DNA of 5,824 nucleotides from UBA6181 sp016934015 (GTDB taxonomy: Bacteria > Bacillota_I > Bacilli_A > Acholeplasmatales > Acholeplasmataceae): the NCBI GenBank assembly GCA_036584525.1, contig JAZHDG010000029.1:1-5824 (forward strand), given 5' to 3'. A program made the translations under genes and the position numbers. Below are positions 1 to 5,769 of this stretch, piece after piece. The number at the start of each line of letters is the position of its first letter. Position 1 is the stretch's first letter. A model generated the notes under the pieces. It made no database searches. It was not told the origin of the DNA and was given only the letters and a program-made list of their open reading frames with translations.

Positions 1-358
1 GAAGTTCTTCATCTCTTGAAAGCTTAAAACCCTTATTGAATACTTTAATGCCATTGTATTGAAAAGGATTATGAGAGGCAGTAATCATCACCCCAGTAAT
101 TTCCTTTTCTTTCGCATAGTGTGCAATCATCGGTGTTGAACAAACACCTGCAAAAATGATATGATCACTAAAAGTTTTATACCCTTGAATGACAGCATAT
201 GCTAAAGCATTTGATGATGCTCTGGTGTCCATCCCAATGACTAATGTCTTGGGTGCTAAACATTGAGCAATTGAAGCACCTAATTGATACGCTAACTCTT
301 CTGTTAAACTTATCTGATATACACCACGGATACCATCGGTTCCAAAATATTTACCCAT
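1..358 (-). CDS. glmM: Phosphoglucosamine mutase GlmM, N-terminal part (runs off the left edge)
   Basis: GlmM interconverts glucosamine-6-phosphate and glucosamine-1-phosphate in the cytoplasm, the second step from fructose-6-phosphate to UDP-GlcNAc. The first 119 codons are present. Seen directly: the family opening MGKYFGTDGIRG, a VIGMDTRAS segment (about residues 40-48) and the phosphoserine active-site loop ITASHNP, with the catalytic Ser at residue 95, followed by NGIKVF. The serine loop lies a few residues earlier than in E. coli GlmM (Ser102) because the connecting loops are shorter. The metal-binding and sugar-binding domains lie outside the window. The start is ATG at 358. Its A is the last base of the glmS TAA stop (TAATG), and no good ribosome binding site precedes it, so translation is probably coupled to glmS by termination-reinitiation. 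Other phosphohexomutases share the fold, but the N-terminal motif and the glmS neighbour favour GlmM strongly. Confidence 0.95.
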   Translation of the reverse strand, partial: MGKYFGTDGIRGVYQISLTEELAYQLGASIAQCLAPKTLVIGMDTRASSNALAYAVIQGYKTFSDHIIFAGVCSTPMIAHYAKEKEITGVMITASHNPFQYNGIKVFNKGFKLSRDEEL

Positions 359-2139
359 TATTCAACGGTCACACTTTTCGCTAAATTTCTCGGTTTATCA
401 ATATCGAGGCTACGTTCGAGTGCAGCATAATAAGCAATGAGTTGTGTAGGTACAACCATAATGAGTGGTGTGAGTAATGGATGCACATCTTCTAATACAA
501 TCTCATCATCACTTTCTTTAAGTGATTCAGTCGTGATGATCATCGTATTGGCTCCTCGTGCTTGAACTTCTTTTAAGTTCGAGCGCGTATTGGGGTTAAT
601 CTTTGGATCTGACGTAATCGCAATCACTGGCGTATTTTCTTCAATTAAAGCAATCGTGCCATGCTTTAATTCACCAGCTGCGAATCCTTCAGTTTGAATA
701 TAAGAAATTTCCTTTAACTTTAAAGCAGCTTCTAATCCTACAACGTAATCAAGTCCTCTTCCAATATAGAAACAATTATGTTTAACTAAGAGATCACGCG
801 CAATATTTCGCATCTTTTCAATTTCTAAGAAATGTTCGATAGAGGTTGCAGCTAGATTTAACTCACGTTTAATATCTAGTTGATTACCCGATAATACATT
901 AGCTAAGATTGCTAAAACCGTCACTTGAGCCACATAAGCTTTGGTTGAAGCGACTGCAATCTCAGGACCTGCATATAATGAAAGTGCATAAGTCGCTTCT
1001 CTAGCTAATGTAGATGTCATGACATTAGTTATCGTTAAGATTGGATAATTCTTCTCTTTTAATAAAACTAAACAAGCTCTTAAATCTGCGGTTTCACCAC
1101 TTTGAGTGACTAAGATAAAAAATGATTTTTCAGAGAGCAATGGTGCTTGATAGGCAAATTCAGAAGCGATATGTACTTCCACTGGTTTATGTACAAGTTT
1201 TTCAATTAAATGCTTACCAACTAAAGATGCGTGCATGGATGTTCCAGCAGCAAGCATATAAATTCGATTGGCTTCTTTCATATCTTTAATGATGTTTTCA
1301 TCAATCAAAGACTCTTCTTGATCATAATAATTTGATAGAATTCTTCGGATGACCGATGGCTGTTCGTGAATCTCTTTCATCATGTAATGCGGATATTCAC
1401 CTAAATCCGTATCTTTATGATCGAGTTCAATCGGTTTAAAATGCGATGGAATCATTTGATTATCTAAATTAAATAACCTGAGTTCTTCACGGGTTGCAAC
1501 CACAAACGTTTGATCATCAAGGGCATGATATTCTGATGCATAATCCACTAACGCCATGAGATCAGATGCGATAGTAATACCTTCAGTTCCTTTACCAATT
1601 AAAAGAGGGCTCTTATATTTTGCAGCATAGATACGGTCTGGATTCGTAGAATCTAGAACGAGTAATGCATAAGATCCTTTTAACAATTTTAAAGTCGTTG
1701 TAATCGCATTTTCAACATTTAAAGTCAATGAAAAAGTTTCAATGAGTTGAGCAATCACTTCGGTATCTGTTTCAGATAAAAATGTTGATTGTCTTAAGTA
1801 TTGTTTTTTTAATTGTTCATAATTTTCAATGACACCATTATGAACAATGATAAATCGTCTTGATTGAGAATAATGAGGATGACTATTGATCTTAGTTACT
1901 TTACCATGGGTTGCCCATCTTGTATGACCTAAACCTAAAAAAGATGAAGGACTATATTTTGTGGATTCAATCAATTTATCGACTCTTCCCACGTCTTTGA
2001 ACACATCAAAGACTTGGTAACGTTGATTAAATAGACTTAAACCTGCTGAATCATACCCACGATATTCAAGACGTTTTAAGCCATTCAATACGACATCTTT
2101 CGCATTAGACTGGCCAATAAATCCAACAATACCACACAT
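358..2139 (-). CDS. glmS: Glutamine--fructose-6-phosphate aminotransferase (isomerizing), GlmS
   Basis: GlmS makes glucosamine-6-phosphate and glutamate from fructose-6-phosphate and glutamine, the committed step of amino-sugar synthesis. The 593 residues match the usual family length of about 600. The N-terminal class II glutaminase domain (about 1-220) starts MCGIVGFIG, so Cys2 becomes the nucleophile after Met removal. It also carries RLEYRGYDSAG (23-33), HTRWATHG (72-79), HNGVIENY (100-107) and SETDTE (122-127). Two SIS sugar-isomerase domains follow. The first (about 288-420) has AAGTS, TQSGETAD (345-352) and ASTKAY. The second (about 450-583) has LEAALKLKEISY (469-480) and GELKHG (489-494). 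Residues matching the E. coli isomerase centre are E470, K474, E477, H493 and K588, the last in the C-terminal tail NLAKSVTVE. The ATG is fixed by Cys2 and preceded by a GGGGG ribosome binding site at 2147-2151. No truncation or missing key residue was seen. It overlaps glmM by one base. Confidence 0.98.
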   Translation of the reverse strand: MCGIVGFIGQSNAKDVVLNGLKRLEYRGYDSAGLSLFNQRYQVFDVFKDVGRVDKLIESTKYSPSSFLGLGHTRWATHGKVTKINSHPHYSQSRRFIIVHNGVIENYEQLKKQYLRQSTFLSETDTEVIAQLIETFSLTLNVENAITTTLKLLKGSYALLVLDSTNPDRIYAAKYKSPLLIGKGTEGITIASDLMALVDYASEYHALDDQTFVVATREELRLFNLDNQMIPSHFKPIELDHKDTDLGEYPHYMMKEIHEQPSVIRRILSNYYDQEESLIDENIIKDMKEANRIYMLAAGTSMHASLVGKHLIEKLVHKPVEVHIASEFAYQAPLLSEKSFFILVTQSGETADLRACLVLLKEKNYPILTITNVMTSTLAREATYALSLYAGPEIAVASTKAYVAQVTVLAILANVLSGNQLDIKRELNLAATSIEHFLEIEKMRNIARDLLVKHNCFYIGRGLDYVVGLEAALKLKEISYIQTEGFAAGELKHGTIALIEENTPVIAITSDPKINPNTRSNLKEVQARGANTMIITTESLKESDDEIVLEDVHPLLTPLIMVVPTQLIAYYAALERSLDIDKPRNLAKSVTVE

Positions 2140-2146
2140 AGAAATA

Positions 2147-2151
2147 CCCCC
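2147..2151 (-). promoter_or_regulatory. glmS ribosome binding site
   Basis: On the minus strand a GGGGGT run lies 7 bases before the glmS ATG at 2139. It is G-rich rather than the canonical GGAGG, but the spacing is normal. Confidence 0.6.
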
Positions 2152-2215
2152 AAAATAAAATGATTATTGTTATGATAACTTAAAAACTCATTCAAAACCA
2201 TTTCATCTTATTTCT

Positions 2216-2225
2216 ATTGTATAAC
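2216..2225 (-). promoter_or_regulatory. Candidate glmS promoter -10 region (GTTATACAAT)
   Basis: The minus strand reads GTTATACAAT about 76 bases before the glmS ATG, with TACAAT (or TATACA) as a possible -10 box. There is no convincing -35 hexamer 16-18 bases upstream. The nearest TTG-containing hexamer, TTGTAT, is too far away. The nearly identical GTTATACAAC occurs before the lipoprotein gene. The gap between the upstream terminator and glmS must hold a promoter if the terminator works, and this is the best candidate. Confidence 0.3.
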
Positions 2226-2288
2226 TAAATAGCAAATAATAAAAGTGTATACAACTTAGTATGTTTGTCTTATGTTAAAAAGTATATG

Positions 2289-2315
2289 AAAATAGGCAAG
2301 AAATGTGCCTATTTT
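2289..2315 (-). terminator. Rho-independent terminator after the lipoprotein gene
   Basis: Perfect 10-bp inverted repeat: AAAATAGGCA at 2289-2298 and TGCCTATTTT at 2306-2315, with a 7-base loop. It begins seven bases after the lipoprotein stop codon (2322-2324). The minus-strand T run is largely the 3' arm itself (CCTATTTT), with further T's after a short break. It should separate lipoprotein transcription from glmS. The hairpin also has a T run on the plus strand (2312-2316), but no plus-strand gene is seen. Confidence 0.8.
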
Positions 2316-2321
2316 TATCAG

Positions 2322-5063
2322 TTATTTTTCTCTTGGAATCACTGTTAATGCATCACTGATCATTTCAATTTGATATGATCCATTAAATAGTGTTAATACA
2401 CCACTGGTAATATTGATCGATGTTCCACTCATTAGACCATTAAGTTTTGTTTCAATTAATGAATAATCACTAATTGCAGAGTTAACAGAAACTAAAATAT
2501 CATAAGTACCATTCGTTAAAGTAAATGTAAAGGGTTGTCCTGAAGTGAAGCTTATACTTTCTTTTACAGTATATCCACTCAAGCCTACTAATTCACCCTG
2601 GTAGGTTGATAACACATCTTCAGTTAATGCAGAACTTGATAAATCTTGAACATCTGGTAATAAAGGAATTGAATTCATGATGATAAAGTCATCAAGACTG
2701 TCAATCACTAAATAACTTGGATTTGTAGTTGTATTATAACTTGCTCTAACATAGACTGCAACACCACTTGTGTAGGTAGAAAGTATCGATCGTAAACTAT
2801 AAGGAACATAAATATAAATACCACCTGTTTCATCTTGAATCCAATATTTAGAAGATGTGGAATATCCAGTGAATATAACTTGAATATGGACTTCATCTCC
2901 ATGAATTTTGGATGATAAATCACCAATCATCTCGGGTTCGTGATATTCAGTAATTATTTCATCAAGTGATGTGATATAGAAGATATTTCCGTGATTATAA
3001 CTGCATATTATATTATTAATGTTTATTTTTAGGCTATCAGATGATAGTAAAATTCCTTTTAATTCTTCAAAATTGGATAATCTAGAATCACTCATTGCTT
3101 GATAGTAAATATCATTCAGTTCATCATAAATATAAAAATGTAGATTGCCATAGGTATCTTCATAGAAATCACTCAACATAATATCTGTAAAGCTAACTCT
3201 GATGCCAGGCGTGAGTGTCATTCCATACTGATATAAAGTAGCATCAGATATCACTTGATTATGACTGATTACTTGATAAACACTTGCGTTGGTCACTTGA
3301 TCAAGTCCATTATATATATTTTTAACTCCCATGACTTTAATCTCATCACCAATCATTAAACCTTCAATATTTCCATAAATAGCAATCACCGATATCTCAT
3401 CTTCGATGAACAATAATTGATTATTAAGTATTTTAATAACAACTCCATCTAAAATGACATTTTTTCCTTCATAATCAGTCATCACTTCACTTATATTTGA
3501 AAGATATTGATAAACAGGTATGTTTATTTGTATGGGGTAATCTGCATCAAGTACAATATCAATAGGTAATAATTCCAAATCAAGTGAATCTAAAAATTCA
3601 TGATTGATTGAAAGAATGCCATTTTGATAAGTATAAAAACTTTCATCAATAGCTTGGTTTTCAATTAATACTGCAGTAATAGCTTGATACCTTCCTAAAG
3701 ATAATTCAAATTCAAGATCTTCTTGACCATTAACAATATACATTTGAGGTATCGTGAATGTAGGGTCTTCATTGGATGATTCTTCACCTGTAAATGTCAC
3801 ACGATTTAGTGGATTGATTGAATCTATCACAGCTGTTTGATCTTTCGTAATTTCTAGCAAATATTCGTCAAAGATTTCGATATGTGATATCAATGAAAAA
3901 GGATTCAACACTAATAATTGAGTGTGATAAATATTTAACCTGTCAATCATTCCATCAAGCGTGATGTTATCTGAGTAAGAATTAACAATTAAATGATGAT
4001 TATTTTCAGCTTTAATTGTAAGATCTCCAAAGATTGAAAATGATCCATCTAAAGTTTCTAAAAGTTCACCTAATTTCACTTCGTATGTTTCTATATGCCC
4101 TTTAATGGGTAAGTCAAAACAAAATGAATTTAATTGATATAAGAAAAGATTTCCTATGAATAAGCCATTATGCATATAGAAACTACCAACTTCGTTTGTA
4201 TCAACCTGAATATCTCCATCAATTTGATAGCCATTCAAGTTCAATTCAATTGGATGAAATAATGTAAAACTATCTTCAATGATAAGGTTATTTTGTAATT
4301 TAAATTTCAAGAAACCAAGTTCAATACCATCAACAAAATCACTTAAAGTAAATACATCATATTCATCAGATAAAGATAGCTTATTTTGCAAGTAATCATC
4401 TAACCATTCATTTTCTGGTTTATGATAATTTGGATGGTAATTTTTATACATATCATAAATGGAGTATCCTGTATCTCCTTTAGGTCCCATGGGTCCTGGT
4501 GAACCCGTATCACCTTTTAATCCAGATGGACCTTGGGGACCAATCTGTCCTTGTTCTCCATCAAGACCATTCAAACCATCCCTTCCGTAAATTATTCCTA
4601 GATTTTCAATCTCTCCGCTTTTATAAGTGATGATTAATTCACCAATCTCATTAATAGATAATTTAAAACCGGGTAAATCATCATCTTGAATTGGAAACTC
4701 TAGATTTAGTATTTCGATAGTTCCATCTTGATACTCACAAACCATCTCTTTATCTTCATTGATAAATATCGTTTTAATATAATTAAAATTAACATTATCT
4801 ATAGATGGATACTCATATGTTTTTCCATCCATAGATATTACTAAATTCCCAAACTCATTGATGAAATAATTTAAATCATGATAATCATCATTGATAATCT
4901 CTTCTAAATTTATTAAATGATTCCATAATTCATCTGACTCATATTTCCACTCAATGTTGGTTCCACTAATTCTGGTTTGAATCATTCTTTCATAATCTTC
5001 TGTGCAACCATGTAGAAAAATTCCAAATATAAATAATGCAAAAATATAAAATGCTTTTTTCAT
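2322..5063 (-). CDS. Predicted surface lipoprotein with collagen-like stalk, X2/Ig-like domain and tandem OB-fold-like domains
   Basis: 913 residues; no named gene recognised. Start ATG at 5063 is chosen over an in-frame upstream start at 5114 because AGGAGA lies five bases before it and a lipoprotein signal peptide follows at once: MKK, a hydrophobic core, then lipobox LHGC with Cys20 as the lipidated residue. After cleavage come three short beta repeats of the form INExGxLxIxYxxG (68-85, 101-121, 137-156). A collagen-like run of 13 Gly-X-Y triplets (160-198) follows, then a post-collagen motif (200-226: Y-D-Y, HPxY, EWL). Next is a beta-rich, possibly solenoid-like region (240-430), an X2/Ig-like domain (about 440-518), and four stretches resembling OB folds (about 521-604, 605-705, 706-800, 801-911); the third carries the hallmark DETGGIYIY. 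No enzymatic motif was seen. Inference: a membrane-anchored, extended surface protein for binding or adhesion. The ligand is unknown, and the domain calls rest on pattern recognition only. Confidence 0.9.
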   Translation of the reverse strand: MKKAFYIFALFIFGIFLHGCTEDYERMIQTRISGTNIEWKYESDELWNHLINLEEIINDDYHDLNYFINEFGNLVISMDGKTYEYPSIDNVNFNYIKTIFINEDKEMVCEYQDGTIEILNLEFPIQDDDLPGFKLSINEIGELIITYKSGEIENLGIIYGRDGLNGLDGEQGQIGPQGPSGLKGDTGSPGPMGPKGDTGYSIYDMYKNYHPNYHKPENEWLDDYLQNKLSLSDEYDVFTLSDFVDGIELGFLKFKLQNNLIIEDSFTLFHPIELNLNGYQIDGDIQVDTNEVGSFYMHNGLFIGNLFLYQLNSFCFDLPIKGHIETYEVKLGELLETLDGSFSIFGDLTIKAENNHHLIVNSYSDNITLDGMIDRLNIYHTQLLVLNPFSLISHIEIFDEYLLEITKDQTAVIDSINPLNRVTFTGEESSNEDPTFTIPQMYIVNGQEDLEFELSLGRYQAITAVLIENQAIDESFYTYQNGILSINHEFLDSLDLELLPIDIVLDADYPIQINIPVYQYLSNISEVMTDYEGKNVILDGVVIKILNNQLLFIEDEISVIAIYGNIEGLMIGDEIKVMGVKNIYNGLDQVTNASVYQVISHNQVISDATLYQYGMTLTPGIRVSFTDIMLSDFYEDTYGNLHFYIYDELNDIYYQAMSDSRLSNFEELKGILLSSDSLKININNIICSYNHGNIFYITSLDEIITEYHEPEMIGDLSSKIHGDEVHIQVIFTGYSTSSKYWIQDETGGIYIYVPYSLRSILSTYTSGVAVYVRASYNTTTNPSYLVIDSLDDFIIMNSIPLLPDVQDLSSSALTEDVLSTYQGELVGLSGYTVKESISFTSGQPFTFTLTNGTYDILVSVNSAISDYSLIETKLNGLMSGTSINITSGVLTLFNGSYQIEMISDALTVIPREK
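4467..4586 (-). other. Collagen-like Gly-X-Y segment within the lipoprotein
   Basis: Residues 160-198 are 13 uninterrupted Gly-X-Y triplets (for example GPQGPSGLKGDTG), with Gly199 closing the run. Charged and Pro-containing triplets (GPK, GDT, GEQ) are typical of bacterial collagen-like proteins, which trimerise without hydroxyproline. The DNA is visibly richer in G/C than its surroundings because of Gly and Pro codons. Confidence 0.9.
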
Positions 5064-5068
5064 GTTTA

Positions 5069-5074
5069 TCTCCT
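5069..5074 (-). promoter_or_regulatory. Lipoprotein ribosome binding site deciding the start
   Basis: The minus strand reads AGGAGA-TAAAC-ATG, a strong Shine-Dalgarno sequence with five-base spacing. It fixes ATG 5063 as the start, directly before the signal peptide. The upstream in-frame start at 5114 would put the ribosome binding site inside the gene and add 17 residues before the signal peptide. Confidence 0.85.
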
Positions 5075-5087
5075 GATTTTCATTGTT

Positions 5088-5114
5088 GTTGTATAACAAA
5101 AAACGACTTGTCAA
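5088..5114 (-). promoter_or_regulatory. Possible alternative lipoprotein promoter overlapping the hairpin
   Basis: TTGACA (5114-5109) is a perfect -35 hexamer, and GTTATACAAC (5097-5088) contains a -10-like TACAAC. The spacer is 15 bases, below the preferred 16-18. Transcription from here would give a leader of only about 20 bases and bypass the upstream mini-ORF and hairpin. It competes with the attenuator reading. Confidence 0.25.
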
Positions 5115-5131
5115 AAAATTGACCAGTCGTT
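5098..5131 (-). terminator. Hairpin with T tract upstream of the lipoprotein (terminator or attenuator)
   Basis: 13-base arms with one mismatch: minus strand AACGACTGGTCAA, TTTT loop, TTGACAAGTCGTT, ending in a run of six T's (5103-5098). It has the form of a rho-independent terminator acting leftwards and ends 34 bases before the lipoprotein ATG. No full-length gene lies upstream for it to terminate, only the mini-ORF whose TAA (5132-5130) overlaps the hairpin base. It is therefore either a leader attenuator or the end of a short transcript. The 3' arm also contains a TTGACA hexamer (5114-5109), which could be a -35 box for a promoter with TACAAC 15 bases on. That spacing is poor. Confidence 0.75.
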
Positions 5132-5174
5132 AACAACATGATAAGTCATTCGTAGCATATCGCACTTTCCTCAC
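5130..5174 (-). CDS. Putative 14-residue leader peptide
   Basis: A GTG-initiated mini-ORF encodes MRKVRYATNDLSCC and ends with TAA. It is preceded by AGAGGGGTGAT, close to the full anti-Shine-Dalgarno complement (AAGGAGGTGAT), six bases before the GTG. Its stop codon lies inside the base of the terminator-like hairpin, so a ribosome reaching the stop would cover the hairpin's 5' arm. This arrangement resembles leader peptides of ribosome-controlled attenuators. The two terminal Cys codons (TGT TGT) are a conceivable sensing element, but this is inference. I do not recognise the peptide. It could equally be a chance ORF. Confidence 0.45.
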   Translation of the reverse strand: MRKVRYATNDLSCC

Positions 5175-5180
5175 CAAAAT

Positions 5181-5188
5181 CACCCCTC
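5181..5188 (-). promoter_or_regulatory. Ribosome binding site of the mini-ORF
   Basis: Minus-strand GAGGGGTGAT lies upstream of the GTG at 5174. Its GGTGAT core pairs with the 16S rRNA 3' end. It is the main reason to take the mini-ORF seriously. Confidence 0.5.
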
Positions 5189-5202
5189 TACGCCATGTGC
5201 TA

Positions 5203-5218
5203 TGTATAGGTTATCATA
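5203..5218 (-). promoter_or_regulatory. Candidate -10 boxes for the leader transcript
   Basis: Two -10-like hexamers lie before the mini-ORF: TATGAT (5218-5213) and TATACA (5208-5203). Initiation from either would start just ahead of the ribosome binding site. No good -35 is found at 17 bases from either (AAATAT and AATTTT). The bases CTATGATA...TATACATAG form an imperfect palindrome that might also be an operator. Confidence 0.25.
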
Positions 5219-5518
5219 GAGGTGGAAAATTTGGTATATTTTTTATAAATAAAGTAAAATAATTGGAGATTTTCCTCAAAATTCCATACATCTCTTATTA
5301 TATCTTCAACCGTAAGTTCAGCTTGCCAGTTCAATCTTTTTTTGCTGTATCGACATTGGCATAACTGTTTGAGACATCATAGAGTATATGATATACTTTG
5401 TAATCGTATGATTTAAATCAAAAAAAAGGTTTTTTTGATGAAAGAGAAGATCATTATTTGCATTTATAAAGGGCATATCATTCTCTTTTTTGATTGCCAA
5501 TTATGCCATCTGCATAAA
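5219..5518. other. Intergenic stretch with no supported gene
   Basis: A very AT-rich stretch without a convincing gene. On the minus strand there is an open frame of 58 codons without a proper start (5376 to a TAG at 5202-5200; it contains NWQAELTVEDIIRDVW) and a 60-codon frame in another phase (TTG 5500 to 5318). Neither has a ribosome binding site. Frames lying end to end in different phases could be an eroded gene, but no family could be named. A perfect or near-perfect A/T palindrome lies at 5417-5439. Confidence 0.5.
5417..5439. repeat. A/T palindrome (A8-GG-T7)
   Basis: An A-T-C plus A-run and a T-run plus G-A-T form a near-perfect palindrome around a central GG. The stem would be almost entirely A-U, so it is a weak terminator candidate at best. 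No adjacent gene end explains it. Confidence 0.45.
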
Positions 5519-5525
5519 ATTGGCA
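5495..5525. repeat. Inverted repeat abutting direct-repeat copy 1
   Basis: TGCCAATT (5495-5502) pairs with AATTGGCA (5518-5525). Inside it, ATGC pairs with GCAT, leaving a CATCT loop and a two-base bulge. The right arm runs into the first bases of the 66-nt direct repeat. Copy 2 has no matching left arm. Confidence 0.55.
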
Positions 5526-5584
5526 CCAGGGGTCTATTGGGAATGTCTGTTGTTATGAAAGTCACACTGTAGGACTGTCGGTCT
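5519..5584. repeat. 66-nt direct repeat, copy 1
   Basis: Matches copy 2 (5704-5769) at 62 of 66 positions without gaps. It begins ATTGGCACCAGGGGT and ends GGACTGTCGGTCT. The sequence is much less AT-rich than its flanks. Similarity stops sharply at both ends. Function unknown; orientation cannot be assigned. Confidence 0.9.
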
Positions 5585-5703
5585 TGTGTCATCTGTATGA
5601 AAATAATACCACTATTTTTTAATAGATTTTCATAGCAACTTATTGTCTTAATAAAGAGCAAATCATACTATTTTTGATAAGTCAATATGTTCCCTCACTC
5701 CAG
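5585..5703. other. 119-nt AT-rich spacer between the direct repeats
   Basis: No gene or RNA recognised. It holds a small hairpin, CTATT-TTTT-AATAG (5612-5625). The start CATCTGTATGAAAA (5589-5602) loosely resembles CATCTGCATAAAA just before copy 1 (5507-5519), which may be chance. Confidence 0.4.
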
Positions 5704-5769
5704 ATTGGCACCAGGGGTCCATTGGGACTGTCTGTTAGTATGAAAGTCACACTGTAGGACTGTCGGTCT
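5704..5769. repeat. 66-nt direct repeat, copy 2
   Basis: Same orientation as copy 1, with starts 185 bases apart. It differs at four positions. It contains GGGACTGTC and GGACTGTC as an internal near-repeat; the first is changed to GGGAATGTC in copy 1. The minus-strand frame through it stays open to the right edge (46 codons, stop at 5684-5682), so it might be the tail of a gene beyond the window, but nothing else supports that. Confidence 0.9.

Noticed and set aside
2708..2926. 72-codon plus-strand ORF
   Set aside because: It lies antisense inside the lipoprotein gene, in its OB-like region; no ribosome binding site or recognisable product.
5064..5114. Upstream start of the lipoprotein at 5114 (17 extra residues)
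   Set aside because: The ribosome binding site and signal peptide place the start at 5063, and the extension runs through the hairpin's T tract.
5151..5200. H-type pseudoknot/riboswitch in the leader (GCAC with GTGC, CGTAG with CTACG crossing)
   Set aside because: The stems are only 4 and 5 bp with no extension, which is expected by chance. No known riboswitch core or T-box sequence was recognised.
5417..5439. A/T palindrome as a terminator
   Set aside because: The stem is almost wholly A-U pairs and no gene ends beside it.
5318..5500. 60-codon minus-strand ORF
   Set aside because: TTG start directly after an in-frame stop, no ribosome binding site, low-complexity AT-rich content.
5464..5661. 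65-codon minus-strand ORF across repeat copy 1
   Set aside because: TTG start without a ribosome binding site. The part shared with copy 2 differs only by amino-acid-changing substitutions, so coding constraint is not supported.
5519..5769. CRISPR array
   Set aside because: Only two units, a repeat far too long (66 nt) and a 119-nt spacer; no cas genes.
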